This document shows positions 42,097 to 51,623 of a stretch of DNA of 64,000 nt, one piece after another (position 1 is the stretch's first letter; every line of letters begins with the position of its first letter). A model generated the notes under the pieces. It saw nothing but the letters and a program-made list of their open reading frames with translations, had not been told where the DNA came from and ran no database searches. Both the position numbers and the translations under genes were made by a program. The DNA lies in assembly GCF_024055635.1 (NCBI RefSeq), contig NZ_JAMXMB010000037.1, positions 62,001 to 126,000 on the forward strand. The letters are read 5' to 3'. The stretch is from Microbacterium yannicii. GTDB taxonomy: Bacteria; Actinomycetota; Actinomycetes; Actinomycetales; Microbacteriaceae.

Positions 42097-43779
42097 GTGC
42101 CCCAGATCGTTCATGTCGGACCCGCGCCCGTCAGCCCCGCCGCCCGCGAGGAGCGCGTGCGCATGCGTGACGGCGTGCGCCTCGCGACGGACGTGTATCT
42201 GCCCGGCGCCCCGGCCGAGCCCGACACGACGCCGGGCGACACGATCCTCATCCGGCTGCCGTATGACAAGAGCGGCGAGTACACGTTCATCCCGCTGATC
42301 GCCGAGTACTTCACCGACCGCGGCTACCGCGTCGTCGCGCAGGACGTGCGGGGCAAGTTCCGCTCCGAGGGCGACGCGCTGCTGTTCGTCAACGAGGTCG
42401 AGGACGGCTACGACACGATCGACTGGATCGTGCAGCAGCCGTGGTCGAACGGCCGCGTCGCGATGTGGGGCGACAGCTACTACGGCTACACGCAGTGGGC
42501 GGCGGTGGCATCGCAGCATCCCGCGCTGAAGGCCATCGCCCCGCGCGTGACCGGCACGATGCTCGGGGAGCCGGTCCGCACGGTGCCGGGGGAGCGGACG
42601 CGGCCGGTCGAGTGGGCGATCACCTACCTCTACCCGCTGACGTACTTCCACTCCCAGGATGCCTACTTCTGGGAGCTCGACCCGGCACGGCGCCCGTTCA
42701 GCGCGCAGGCCGAGGACGTCGTCGCGGAGCTCGGTTCACGCTCGCTCTCGTACGACCAGTGGTATCCGCACGCCGTGCACCTGCCCCGATTCCCGCTCGC
42801 GAGCCCGTTCGACGCGCGTCCCGTGCCGACCCTGCAGACGATCGGCTGGTGGGACAACTGCGCGCCGCTTTCGTGGGCCGACGTCGCCGAGATCGAGACG
42901 CGACCTGCGTGGGCGCTGAACCACTTCCTGCGCATCGAATCCATGGACCACGAGTCGTACTACCTCGACGACCCGCTCACGGCGCGCGTCGAGGAGCGCG
43001 GCGACGAGCAGATCCGTGCGGAACTGCCGCGGATGCTGCAACCCGCCGTCGACTTCTTCGAGGTGTTCGTGCGGGGTCGGGGCCGGGCGGCCGACATCCC
43101 GCGGGTCAGCTGGAATCTGGCCGGCACCTCGGGCATGCGCGCCTCGGAGACGTGGCCGCCGTCTCAGGCCGCCACGCGAACGCTGTACGCGCACGCGAGC
43201 GGGGAGCTGTCGCCGGATGCGCCGGATGCCGCGGCCGAACGCGAGTGGCTCCACGATCCCGAACAGCTCGTGCCCTCGAGCGTGCCGAACGCGTTCGCCT
43301 TCCTGCTCTTCCAGCCCGACGAGGCGGAGCTGGGCGCGCGAGCAGACGTGCTGTCGTTCACCACCGACGCGTTCGCGCGCGACGTCGACCTGGCGGGGCC
43401 GGTGCGGGTCGCAGCATCCGTCTCGTCCGACGGCCCGGTGATGGACGTGTTCGCGCGTCTGCTCGACGTGGCGCCCGACGGCACGGCCCTGCGCGTCGCG
43501 CGCGGCCAGGTCAACGTCACCGGCGCCGGGGACTCCGCGACCGTCGTCATCGACCTCGGCCAGGTGGGCTACCGCGTGCACGCCGGGCACCGGCTGCGCC
43601 TGCACGTGCACTCGAGCGACTTCCCCGAGTTCCTGCCGCAGCCGGGCACCGGCGAGGAGCCGTGGGGCGCCGTGGCCACCACGACCAACCGGCAGCGCGT
43701 CGTGCTCGGCGGCGACGAGCCGCTGCGCGTCACCCTGACAGTTCTGCCCGACACCCGAGCCGAGGAGGCCCGTCCATGA
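42097..43779 (+). CDS. CocE/NonD-type S15 hydrolase
   Basis: A 560-aa alpha/beta hydrolase of the X-Pro dipeptidyl-peptidase/cocaine esterase family. S127 in WGDSYYGY is the nucleophile; Asp and His of the triad are expected near ETRPAWALNHFLRIESMDHESYYLD (in part). RVRMRDGVRLATDVYLP and VAQDVRGKFRSEGD are typical of the family, and the C-terminal 200 residues form the jelly-roll domain. GTG 42097 follows AGAGGAG by 6 bases. It shares an operon with a DUF3237 protein through an ATGA overlap. It probably hydrolyses an ester or amide; the substrate is unknown. Confidence 0.88.
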   Translation: MPQIVHVGPAPVSPAAREERVRMRDGVRLATDVYLPGAPAEPDTTPGDTILIRLPYDKSGEYTFIPLIAEYFTDRGYRVVAQDVRGKFRSEGDALLFVNEVEDGYDTIDWIVQQPWSNGRVAMWGDSYYGYTQWAAVASQHPALKAIAPRVTGTMLGEPVRTVPGERTRPVEWAITYLYPLTYFHSQDAYFWELDPARRPFSAQAEDVVAELGSRSLSYDQWYPHAVHLPRFPLASPFDARPVPTLQTIGWWDNCAPLSWADVAEIETRPAWALNHFLRIESMDHESYYLDDPLTARVEERGDEQIRAELPRMLQPAVDFFEVFVRGRGRAADIPRVSWNLAGTSGMRASETWPPSQAATRTLYAHASGELSPDAPDAAAEREWLHDPEQLVPSSVPNAFAFLLFQPDEAELGARADVLSFTTDAFARDVDLAGPVRVAASVSSDGPVMDVFARLLDVAPDGTALRVARGQVNVTGAGDSATVVIDLGQVGYRVHAGHRLRLHVHSSDFPEFLPQPGTGEEPWGAVATTTNRQRVVLGGDEPLRVTLTVLPDTRAEEARP

Positions 43780-44231
43780 ACGAACCCGTGCTGGAGTTCG
43801 CATTCGAGATCCGCGTCGACATCGCCCCGTACCTGCGCATCGGCCGGAGTGCCGACGAGGAGTTGAGCTTCACGCCGATCACGGGCGGCACCGTCGCCGG
43901 ACCGCTGCTCAACGGCGAGGTGCTGCCGGGCGGCGGAGACTGGGCGGTCGAGCGGTCGGGCACCGCCCAGCTGGAGGCTCGGTATCTGCTGCGCGCCGAC
44001 GACGGCGCGGTCATCGACATCATCAACCGCGGCTACTACCGGGCCTCGGCCGAGGTGATCGCGCGCGTCGAGGCGGGGGAGAACGTCCCTGAGACGGAGT
44101 ACTACTTCCGCACCGCGCCGGTCTTCCAGACGGATGCCGCGCCCCACCGCTGGCTCGCCGAGCACCAGTTCATCGGACTCGCGCGCGATGAGGACGGCCA
44201 GGTGTGCGTCCGGGTCTACGTGGTGCGCTGA
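43776..44231 (+). CDS. DUF3237 protein (copy 1)
   Basis: A 151-aa protein of the DUF3237 family: LEFAFEIRVDIAPYLRIGRS, ITGGTVAGPLLNGEVLPGGGDW, AQLEARYLLRADDGAVIDI and NRGYYRA with the closing EHQFIGLARDEDG. The family is of unknown function and shows a beta-barrel fold with a possible ligand pocket. It is translationally coupled to the CocE-like hydrolase and overlaps the convergent TetR gene by 16 bp. A paralogue ends the operon at 51620-52081. Confidence 0.88.
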   Translation: MNEPVLEFAFEIRVDIAPYLRIGRSADEELSFTPITGGTVAGPLLNGEVLPGGGDWAVERSGTAQLEARYLLRADDGAVIDIINRGYYRASAEVIARVEAGENVPETEYYFRTAPVFQTDAAPHRWLAEHQFIGLARDEDGQVCVRVYVVR

Positions 44232-44842
44232 TGCGACTCGGGCTCGCGCGCGCTCGTCGCGGTGCTGTCGCTCATTCGGGGCTGCGCCGAGAGGGTCGCG
44301 TGGATCACGTGACGCAACTGCGGCTCGTCCCACCGCGCCGGGTCCTCCGAGCTCGCGACATACGACCCGCGCACGAGCAGGTAGGCGAGCCCGGCGACGT
44401 GCTCGGGGTCCGCGTAGCCGGCGCGCCGTGCCTCCTTGAGCAGGCCGCGCTGGAAGTCCGCCGTCTCGCGGTGAAGAGCCGCGCGGAGGTCGGGCTCGCG
44501 GTCGGCGTTGGCGACGATCTCGAGGATCAGCGCGCGCAGCACCGGCTCGTCGGGACCCGTCGTGAGCGACCACTCGATGACGGCTGCGAAACGGTCCTCC
44601 GGCGCGGCTGCAGCCAGCGACGCCTCGAGCGTGGTCTGCCAGCGGTCGCGCCCGTGATCGAGCGCGTTCAGGATGAGCGCCGCCCGCGAGGGCAGGTAGT
44701 TCGTGACCAGCGTGGTCGAGCCCCCGAGCTCCTTCGCGACCGAGCGGATCGTGACCGCGTGCGAGCCGCCGGATCGGGCGACGCGGATCGTCGCGGCGGC
44801 GATGTCTGCGAGCCGCTGATCGGCGTCTACCTCCCGGGGCAT
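44216..44842 (-). CDS. TetR/AcrR family transcriptional regulator
   Basis: A 208-aa regulator. HTH at about 15-60 (LADIAAATIRVARSGGSHAV, then TIRSVAKELGGSTTLVTNYL). ATG 44842 follows AAGGTGG by about 6 bases and is preferred over 44860. The 3' end overlaps the DUF3237 gene by 16 bp. It is divergent from the second importer operon, and the region between them holds a perfect 17-bp inverted repeat. Likely repressor of that operon. Confidence 0.88.
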   Translation of the reverse strand: MPREVDADQRLADIAAATIRVARSGGSHAVTIRSVAKELGGSTTLVTNYLPSRAALILNALDHGRDRWQTTLEASLAAAAPEDRFAAVIEWSLTTGPDEPVLRALILEIVANADREPDLRAALHRETADFQRGLLKEARRAGYADPEHVAGLAYLLVRGSYVASSEDPARWDEPQLRHVIHATLSAQPRMSDSTATSAREPESHQRTT

Positions 44843-44886
44843 GACACCCACCTTATTCACGCCCGTAACATAAATGCAACGTTGAT

Positions 44887-44903
44887 GTACAACAGTGTTG
44901 TAC
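44887..44903. promoter_or_regulatory. GTACAAC-AGT-GTTGTAC operator-like inverted repeat
   Basis: Perfect 7-bp arms with a 3-base centre between the TetR gene and the divergent binding-protein gene; CAACGTTG at 44877-44884 is a second short palindrome. A typical TetR-type operator by form and place. Confidence 0.65.
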
Positions 44904-44974
44904 TACCTTGAGGGCTACCGCGGCGACGGCGCCGCGATCTGTGATCTCCCTCGACCGACCCGAAAGGAACCGAG

Positions 44975-46630
44975 ATGAGAAACCGAGGCAAGGCCGCCAC
45001 GGTCGTCGCCGCCGCTGCAGCCCTGGTGCTGCTCGCGGGATGCACGCCCCGCGACGTCGAGACGTCGCCGACCGGCGATGAGACGTCAGCACCCATCGAG
45101 CTCGTCGACGCGCTGCCCGCGGGCACGACCGAGGTCGACGAGGTGACGTGGGCCCTCGTGGAGGGTGAGCCGCGCTCGCTCGTACCGGGCGCCGACTACA
45201 ACTTCGTCCAGCCGAACCTGTGCGCCAGCCTGCTGCGCGTGCAGCCCGACTTCACGGTCGAAGCCGGGATCGCGGAGACCGCCGACTGGGTCGATCCGGT
45301 GACGTTCGTCATCGACATCCGCCCGGGCGTGACGTTCTGGGACGGGACGCCGGTGACGCCGCAGGACGTGGTGTACAGCCTCGAACGCCACCACTCCGAC
45401 GTCACGTCGGCCTTCTACGGCGCCTTCGTGCTCGTCGCGCCGGAGGGCGGGATCGAGGTCACCGGCGAGAACCAGGTGACGGTGCACTTCGTGGCCCCCG
45501 ACTCGACGTTCCGCGACGCCATCGCCGGCGGCGCCGGCGCGGTGCTGAGCAGGGCCGTGGGCGAGGCCCAGGGGCCAGCGCTGGGCACCTCCGGCGGCGA
45601 GCTGATGTGTGCGGGACCCTACGAGCTCGAGAGCTGGACGCCCGGAAGCGAGATCGTCACGGTCGCCAACGAGGACTACTGGGACGGTGCGCCGCTGGTG
45701 AAGAAGCTCACCTACCGGTTCATCTCCGACGGCACCACGCTCACGAACGCGCTCCTGGAGGGCGAGGTCGACGGAGCGTTCAACGTGGCGCCGGGCAGCC
45801 GCAGCGCGTTCGAGTCGTCCGACACGGGCCGACTGGTCATCGGCCCCTCCACGGCGTCGTTCTCGTTCGGTCCCACCCGTGACACCGGAGCGGGGGCGAA
45901 TCCCCTGATCCGCCAGGCGTTGAGCCTCGCGATCGACCGGCAGCAGTACATCTCTACCGTGCTGCACGGGCTGGGTCAGCCGCAGAGCACCTTCGTCGCC
46001 CCGTTCTCGTGGTCGGGCTCGTCGGCGGCCGACGTATACCAGGCGGGCTACGACGCCCTCGCAGCGCCCGAGGTGGACCTCGACGCGGCGAAGAAGCTCG
46101 TCGAGGAATCGGGCGAGGACACCTCGGTGCCCTTGCGCCTCGCGATCCCTGCGGGCAGCAAGGAGCTGTCGCAGACCGCGGCGATCGTGCAGAGCGCCGC
46201 CGGGCAGATCGGCCTGACGATCGAGATCGATGAGCGGCAGCCGGCGGACTTCGCCGCGATCTTCCTGCCCGACCCCGGCCCCCGCGAGAACATCGACTTC
46301 GTCGCGACGACGGGCTACACCGAGACGCCGGGCGTGCTCGCCTACCCGCAGCTGTTCCTGCTCCCGGCCGAGATGGGCGGCATCTTCAACTGGACCGGTT
46401 ACTCGAACCCCGATGTCACCGCCGGGCTCGAGGCCGCGCGCACCACCCCGGATGCAACGGGCGCGGCCGAGGCGTACGTCGGTGCGCAGGAGATCTTCGC
46501 GCCCGACCTGCTGCAGGTGACACTCGCGGGCTCGTACCACACGACCTTCCTGAGCGACGAGCTGAGCGGTGTCGTGACCTCGGTCGCGGCGTACTCCAGC
46601 CCGTGGGCACAGCACCTCGGCGGCAAGTGA
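44975..46630 (+). CDS. Oligopeptide-type ABC substrate-binding lipoprotein (SBP_bac_5)
   Basis: A 551-aa family 5 binding protein. The signal peptide ends with the lipobox LLAGC, so Cys23 is lipidated. Family motifs: WALVEGEPRSLVPGADYNFV near 50, FVIDIRPGVTFWDGTPVTPQ (in part) near 110, GPYELESWTPGSEIVTVANEDYWDG and NPLIRQALSLAIDRQQYI near 310. GAAAGGAACC precedes ATG 44975. First gene of the second importer operon. The importer may take amides or short peptides, as the last gene of the operon is an amidase. Confidence 0.92.
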   Translation: MRNRGKAATVVAAAAALVLLAGCTPRDVETSPTGDETSAPIELVDALPAGTTEVDEVTWALVEGEPRSLVPGADYNFVQPNLCASLLRVQPDFTVEAGIAETADWVDPVTFVIDIRPGVTFWDGTPVTPQDVVYSLERHHSDVTSAFYGAFVLVAPEGGIEVTGENQVTVHFVAPDSTFRDAIAGGAGAVLSRAVGEAQGPALGTSGGELMCAGPYELESWTPGSEIVTVANEDYWDGAPLVKKLTYRFISDGTTLTNALLEGEVDGAFNVAPGSRSAFESSDTGRLVIGPSTASFSFGPTRDTGAGANPLIRQALSLAIDRQQYISTVLHGLGQPQSTFVAPFSWSGSSAADVYQAGYDALAAPEVDLDAAKKLVEESGEDTSVPLRLAIPAGSKELSQTAAIVQSAAGQIGLTIEIDERQPADFAAIFLPDPGPRENIDFVATTGYTETPGVLAYPQLFLLPAEMGGIFNWTGYSNPDVTAGLEAARTTPDATGAAEAYVGAQEIFAPDLLQVTLAGSYHTTFLSDELSGVVTSVAAYSSPWAQHLGGK

Positions 46631-46664
46631 TCGACGCGTCACCGCGCAACGGAGAGGGATGACG

Positions 46665-47624
46665 ATGAACGCCAGCGTTGCCCGGCAGCTGCTGGGAAAG
46701 CTCGGAGGGCTGCTGCTCACCCTGTTCCTGGCGAGCATCGTCATCTTCTCCGCCGTCCTGCTCACCCCCGGCGACCCGGTCGTCGCGCTCGCCGGGGGTC
46801 TGCGGCCGACGCCGGAGATGGTCGCGGCCATCAAGGCGGAGTACCACCTCGATCAGCCGGTGTGGGTGCAGTACTTCTTCTGGATCACGGGGGTGCTCGG
46901 CGGCGACCTCGGCACGTCCTTCGTGTACAAGACGCCGGTCGTCGAGCTCATCGCGCCGCGCTTCGGGATCACCCTGCTGCTCGTGCTGTACACGCTGGTG
47001 CTCATCGCGGTGTTCGGCATGGGCTCCGGCATCCTGGCGGCCACACGAGGACGGGGAACCGACCGCGGCGTGCTCGTCGCCACCGCGTTCGGCGTCGCCC
47101 TGCCGACGTTCGTGGTGGCGATCCTGCTCATCTGGATCTTCGGCCGCGTGCTCGGCTGGTTCCCGGTGTACGGCGCCGGTCAAGGGCTCCTCGACAACCT
47201 CTACCATCTGACCCTGCCGGCGATCTCGCTGTCGGTGCTGTACATCGCCTACCTCAGCAGGATCACGCGGGGCGCGGTGGTCGGGCAGCTGCACTCCGAG
47301 CACGTCGACACCGCCCGCGTGCGCGGCATCCCGCGCGGTCGGATCTTCCGGCATCACGTGTTCCTCAACGCGTCGCCGCAGATCCTCGCGATCTCCGGCG
47401 CCACCGTCGCGGGGCTCTTCGCCGCCTCCGCCATCGCCGAGCAGGCGTTCGGACTAGGCGGGCTCGGCTCGCTGCTGACCGAGGCGGCCGCCCGCAAGGA
47501 CCTCCCGGTCGTGCAGGTGATCTCGCTCCTGTTCGTGATCCTGTTCGTCGTCTTCAACGCGGCGGCCGACATCGCGATCGCCCTGATCGACCCGGATTCC
47601 GTCAAGCCGAGGAGGAACGCATGA
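46665..47624 (+). CDS. Oligopeptide-type ABC transporter permease (DppB-like)
   Basis: A 319-aa permease. LLLTLFLASIVIFSAVLLTPGDP, HLDQPVWVQYFFWITGVLGGDLGTS and the EAA-type ITRGAVVGQLHSEHVDTARVRG (in part) match DppB. GGAGAGG lies 7 bases before ATG 46665; an ATG at 46659 is too close to that site. Its stop overlaps the next gene (ATGA). Confidence 0.92.
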   Translation: MNASVARQLLGKLGGLLLTLFLASIVIFSAVLLTPGDPVVALAGGLRPTPEMVAAIKAEYHLDQPVWVQYFFWITGVLGGDLGTSFVYKTPVVELIAPRFGITLLLVLYTLVLIAVFGMGSGILAATRGRGTDRGVLVATAFGVALPTFVVAILLIWIFGRVLGWFPVYGAGQGLLDNLYHLTLPAISLSVLYIAYLSRITRGAVVGQLHSEHVDTARVRGIPRGRIFRHHVFLNASPQILAISGATVAGLFAASAIAEQAFGLGGLGSLLTEAAARKDLPVVQVISLLFVILFVVFNAAADIAIALIDPDSVKPRRNA

Positions 47625-48484
47625 GCGTCGCCCAGCTCGCCGGCGGCCGCGTCCCGACCTTCGCCCGTCGCCTGGCCGTGCGCGATCCGCTGCTGATCGC
47701 GGCCGGCATCGTGATGATCGGCATCCTGGCCATGGCGCTGTTCGGCCCGCTGCTCGCCCCGTACGACCCGAACCAGTTATACGTCGGACCGGTCGCGGCG
47801 CCGCCCTCGCCCGCCCACTGGATGGGCACCGACGACCTCGGCCGCGACATCCTGTCCCGCGTTCTCGTCGGCGCCCGCCCGAGCGTGGTCGGACCGATCC
47901 TCGTCGTGCTCGCCTCGTCGCTCCTCGGCACGCTGATCGCCATCGTGTCGGCGTGGTTCGGCGGGTGGGTGGACGGCGCGAGCTCGCGCCTGATCGAGGT
48001 CATCTTCGCGATCCCCGGCCTCGTGCTCGCGGTGCTCGCCGTGTCCATGTTCGGCAAGGGCCTCATCGCACCCATCGTCGCGCTGTCGATCGCCTACATC
48101 CCGATCGTCTCGCGGCTGGTGCGCGCCTCCGCGCGGCAGGAGCTCTCGAAGCCGTACATCGCCGCCCTGCGGATCCAGGGTGTCGGATCGTTCGCGATCT
48201 GCTTCCGCCACCTGGTGCCCGCACTCCTGCCCGCCGTGCTGGCGCAGTCCACGGTGGGCTTCGGTTACGCGATGCTCGATCTCGCCGCGATCTCATACCT
48301 CGGTCTCGGCGCCCAGCCCCCGGCATCCGATTGGGGTGTGATGATCGCCGCCGGGCAGCCGTCGCTGCTCGTGGGCGCGCCCGAGCAGTCGATGTTCCCC
48401 GCGGCGCTCGTGGTCGTCACCGTGCTCGCCGTCAACATCCTCGGGGCCCGTGTGACCACATGGGCCGAAGGAGCCGACCGATGA
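47621..48484 (+). CDS. Oligopeptide-type ABC transporter permease (DppC-like)
   Basis: A 287-aa permease with about six helices. IMVIGILAMALFGPLLAPYDP-like start (VMIGILAMALFGPLLAPYDP), HWMGTDDLGRDILSRVLVGAR and the EAA loop ARQELSKPYIAALRIQGVG followed by LDLAAISYLGLGAQPP are typical. It overlaps the ATPase gene as ATGA. Confidence 0.92.
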   Translation: MSVAQLAGGRVPTFARRLAVRDPLLIAAGIVMIGILAMALFGPLLAPYDPNQLYVGPVAAPPSPAHWMGTDDLGRDILSRVLVGARPSVVGPILVVLASSLLGTLIAIVSAWFGGWVDGASSRLIEVIFAIPGLVLAVLAVSMFGKGLIAPIVALSIAYIPIVSRLVRASARQELSKPYIAALRIQGVGSFAICFRHLVPALLPAVLAQSTVGFGYAMLDLAAISYLGLGAQPPASDWGVMIAAGQPSLLVGAPEQSMFPAALVVVTVLAVNILGARVTTWAEGADR

Positions 48485-50193
48485 CCGCTCTCGTGCTCGA
48501 ACTCGATCAGGTGTCGATCGCCGCGCCGGCGCCCGACCTGGGGCGACACTCTCAGGAACCGCGGATGCTCGTGCACGACTGCACGCTGCAGGTGCGTGCC
48601 GGCGAGGCACTGGGCCTGGTGGGCGAGTCGGGGTCGGGCAAGACGCTGTCGGTGCGCGCCGTCGCCGGACTCCTTCCCGAGGGCTTCACCGTGGGCGGCA
48701 CGATCCGCATCGATGGCGAGGACATCTCGACGCTCCCGCCGCGGCGTCTGCGCTATATCCGTGCGCGGCGCCTGGGCATGGTCTTCCAGACGCCGCGGGC
48801 GCACCTGAATCCGCTCCGCACGATCGGCGACTTCATGACGGAGGCGCTCGTCTCGGTCGCGGGGGAGAAGCCGGATGCCGCCGACCGGCGGGCGCAGGAC
48901 CTGCTCGCCGAGGTCGGCATCCCGGACCCGGCGCGCCGGATGCGCCAGCGCCCGAGCGACCTGTCGGGTGGACTGCTGCAGCGCGTGATGATCGCGGCGA
49001 CGCTCGCGATGGACCCGCCGATCCTGCTCGCCGACGAGATCACGACGGCGCTCGACGTGACCACGCAGGAGGAGGTGATGGCGGTCATCGCCGACCTCCG
49101 CCGCCACCGCGACCTCGCGCTGCTGTTCATCACGCACGACCTGGCGCTGGCCGGCGCCGTCTGCGACCGCGTCGCGGTCATGCAGCACGGGCGCACGGTC
49201 GAGACGCTGCGTGCCGCGACGATGCGGCAGGATGCCTCGGATCCGTACACGCAGCGCCTGCTGTCGGCCACGCTGCCGGGCGATCTGATCGCGGACCGCG
49301 TCGAGGCCGAGGCGCCCGTGCTGTCCGTTGGCGGGCTGCGCAAGACGTTCCAGGTGCGCTCGCCGCGCGGCGGCCGCGAGGAGTTGGTGGCGGTCGACGA
49401 CGTCGGCTTCACACTGGCGCCCGGCGGCTCGCTCGGCATCGTCGGCGAGTCGGGCTCTGGCAAGTCGACCACCGCTCGCATCATCTGCGGACTCGAGACG
49501 GCGGATGCCGGGTCGGTCACCGTCAAGGGTGCGGACTGGACCCGGCCGGCCCGGAGTGCGGCCGATCGGCGGGCTCGAGCGCGGATCGCTCAGATGGTGT
49601 TCCAGGACCCCTACCAGTCCCTCGATCCCCGCCAGACGGTGCGGCAGTGTCTGTCGGAGGCGGTGGCCGTGCATCGGCGCCCCATCGGCCGGGACGAGCT
49701 CGACGCCCGCGTCGACGAGCTGATGGACGCCGTGATGCTCGCCCCCGCGCTCGCTGCGCAGCGACCGCGCTCCCTGTCGGGCGGCCAGCGGCAGCGCGTG
49801 GCGATCGCGCGGGCGCTCGCCGCCGAGCCCGAGATCCTCGTGCTCGACGAGGCGGTCTCGGCCCTGGACGTCACGACGCAGGTCGAGATCCTGACGCTGC
49901 TCGACGGCATCCGTCGGACCACCGGTGTCGCGCTGCTGATGATCTCGCACGACCTGACCACCGTCCGCCGCCTCTGCGATCACGTCGTCGTCATGAGGTC
50001 GGGCGCGGTCGTCGAGCAGGGCCCCATCGCCGACGTCCTCGACCGCCCGCACGCCGAGTACACCCGGACGCTGCTCGACTCCATTCCGCGGGCCGGCTGG
50101 GTGCCGCGGCGCCGGCTCACCGCACGCACGTCCGCCCTGCCGACCGTCGCGACCGCGACGACCAAGATCCCTACGCCCCGAGGAGAGAGATGA
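48481..50193 (+). CDS. ABC transporter ATPase with two fused nucleotide-binding domains
   Basis: A 570-aa DppD-DppF fusion. NBD1: Walker A GESGSGKTL near 50, signature LSGGLLQRV near 160 (a GG-LL variant), Walker B ILLADEITTALD near 180. NBD2: Walker A GESGSGKST near 322, signature LSGGQRQRV near 434 and Walker B ILVLDEAVSALD near 455. Standard energiser for the preceding permeases. Its stop overlaps the amidase start. Confidence 0.92.
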   Translation: MTALVLELDQVSIAAPAPDLGRHSQEPRMLVHDCTLQVRAGEALGLVGESGSGKTLSVRAVAGLLPEGFTVGGTIRIDGEDISTLPPRRLRYIRARRLGMVFQTPRAHLNPLRTIGDFMTEALVSVAGEKPDAADRRAQDLLAEVGIPDPARRMRQRPSDLSGGLLQRVMIAATLAMDPPILLADEITTALDVTTQEEVMAVIADLRRHRDLALLFITHDLALAGAVCDRVAVMQHGRTVETLRAATMRQDASDPYTQRLLSATLPGDLIADRVEAEAPVLSVGGLRKTFQVRSPRGGREELVAVDDVGFTLAPGGSLGIVGESGSGKSTTARIICGLETADAGSVTVKGADWTRPARSAADRRARARIAQMVFQDPYQSLDPRQTVRQCLSEAVAVHRRPIGRDELDARVDELMDAVMLAPALAAQRPRSLSGGQRQRVAIARALAAEPEILVLDEAVSALDVTTQVEILTLLDGIRRTTGVALLMISHDLTTVRRLCDHVVVMRSGAVVEQGPIADVLDRPHAEYTRTLLDSIPRAGWVPRRRLTARTSALPTVATATTKIPTPRGER

Positions 50194-51623
50194 CCGACCG
50201 AGACCTGTGGCAGCTCAGCATGCGCGAGATCGCGGATGCTGTGCGCTCGCGTTCGACGACCGCACGCGCCGTGATCGACGCCCACCTGGAACGCATCGAC
50301 GCGGTGAACCCCGCTGTCAACGCGCTCACCGTCGTGTTCCACGAGCGGGCGCGCGCCCTGGCCGATGCCGTCGATGCGGCGCTCGATGCCGGCGAAGACG
50401 TCGGACCCCTGGCCGGTGTGCCCTTCACCGTGAAGGAGAACATCGACCTCACGTGGTCGGCGAGCACCAGCGGGTGGCCGTTCATGGCGGAGGCGGTGCC
50501 CGCCAAGGACGCCACGATGGTGCGCCGCCTGCTCGAGGCGGGAGCGATCCCGATCGGCCGGGGCAACATGCCCGACTGGGGCCTGCGCTGGGACACCGAC
50601 AACGACCTGTTCGGCCGCACCCTCAACCCCTGGGACGCGTTCCGGGTGCCGGGCGGATCGAGCGGCGGCGACGCGGTCGCCGTGGCGACCGGCATGACAC
50701 CGCTCGGCCTCGGGAACGACTACGGCGGGTCGCTGCGGCTGCCGGCATACGCCGCCGGGGTGTGCGCGCTGCGCCCGTCGGCCGGCCGCATCCCCGCGCC
50801 GATGGCCGACATCACCGAACCCGTGTCGCTGTCGCTGCAGTTCTTCGCGGTGAACGGGCCGATCGCCCGGACCGTCGACGACCTCGATACCGCGTTCACC
50901 GTCATGCACGGCGCCGACGGCAGCGACCCGGCCGCCCTCACGCTGCCGCATCCGGCCGCGTACGACGGTCCCCGGCGGGTCGCCGTCGTGCGCGACCCGC
51001 TCGGCTGGGGCGTGGACCCGCAGGTGGCCGCCGCCGTGGACCGCGCAGCCGCGGCGCTCGCCGCAGCCGGATGGACCGTCGACGACGTCGAGCCGCCGCT
51101 GATCGAGGAGGCGGCGACGCTGTGGCGCCGCATCTCGACCACCGAGATGGTCGGCGCCTTCCTGCCCGGTGCGCTGCCCATGCCCCTGTCCCACGGTTCG
51201 ACCCGGTACTTCCTCGACAACGCCGAGCAGACAGAGGTGCTCGCGTCGGGCGAGGCGTACGGCGGCGCCTGGGCTCGGCGCGCGGTGATCGCGGCCGCGT
51301 GGGAGAGGTTCCAGGCGGAGTACCCGATCGTGCTGGGTCCGGTCTCGGCGCGGCGCATGCCCGAGATCGGCTACGACCTCTCAGGCCCAGCGGCCACCAC
51401 CGAGCTGTGGCGCGACCACCGGCTGCTGGTGACGGTCAACTTCCTCGGGCTGCCCTCGGTGGCCGTGCCGACCGGGCTGGACGAGGACGGCCTGCCGACG
51501 GGGGTGCAGCTCATCGGGCCGCGCAACGCCGACCACGTCTCGCTGGCGGCGGGTCGGGACGTCGAGGCCGCGCTGGGCGGCCTGACCCCCGTCGAGGCAC
51601 GCATCGCCGGAGCTGTCGCGTGA
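50190..51623 (+). CDS. Amidase-signature family amidase
   Basis: A 477-aa amidase. The Ser-cisSer-Lys triad is visible: K82 in VKENIDL, the GGSSGG loop at 155-160 and the nucleophile S181 in DYGGSLRLPA. Many members hydrolyse aliphatic or aromatic amides and some are AtzF- or peptide-amidase-like. ATG 50190 is preceded by GAGGAGAG. Cotranscribed with the importer and coupled to the DUF3237 gene (GTGA), so it probably processes what the importer brings in. Substrate unknown. Confidence 0.9.
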   Translation: MTDRDLWQLSMREIADAVRSRSTTARAVIDAHLERIDAVNPAVNALTVVFHERARALADAVDAALDAGEDVGPLAGVPFTVKENIDLTWSASTSGWPFMAEAVPAKDATMVRRLLEAGAIPIGRGNMPDWGLRWDTDNDLFGRTLNPWDAFRVPGGSSGGDAVAVATGMTPLGLGNDYGGSLRLPAYAAGVCALRPSAGRIPAPMADITEPVSLSLQFFAVNGPIARTVDDLDTAFTVMHGADGSDPAALTLPHPAAYDGPRRVAVVRDPLGWGVDPQVAAAVDRAAAALAAAGWTVDDVEPPLIEEAATLWRRISTTEMVGAFLPGALPMPLSHGSTRYFLDNAEQTEVLASGEAYGGAWARRAVIAAAWERFQAEYPIVLGPVSARRMPEIGYDLSGPAATTELWRDHRLLVTVNFLGLPSVAVPTGLDEDGLPTGVQLIGPRNADHVSLAAGRDVEAALGGLTPVEARIAGAVA

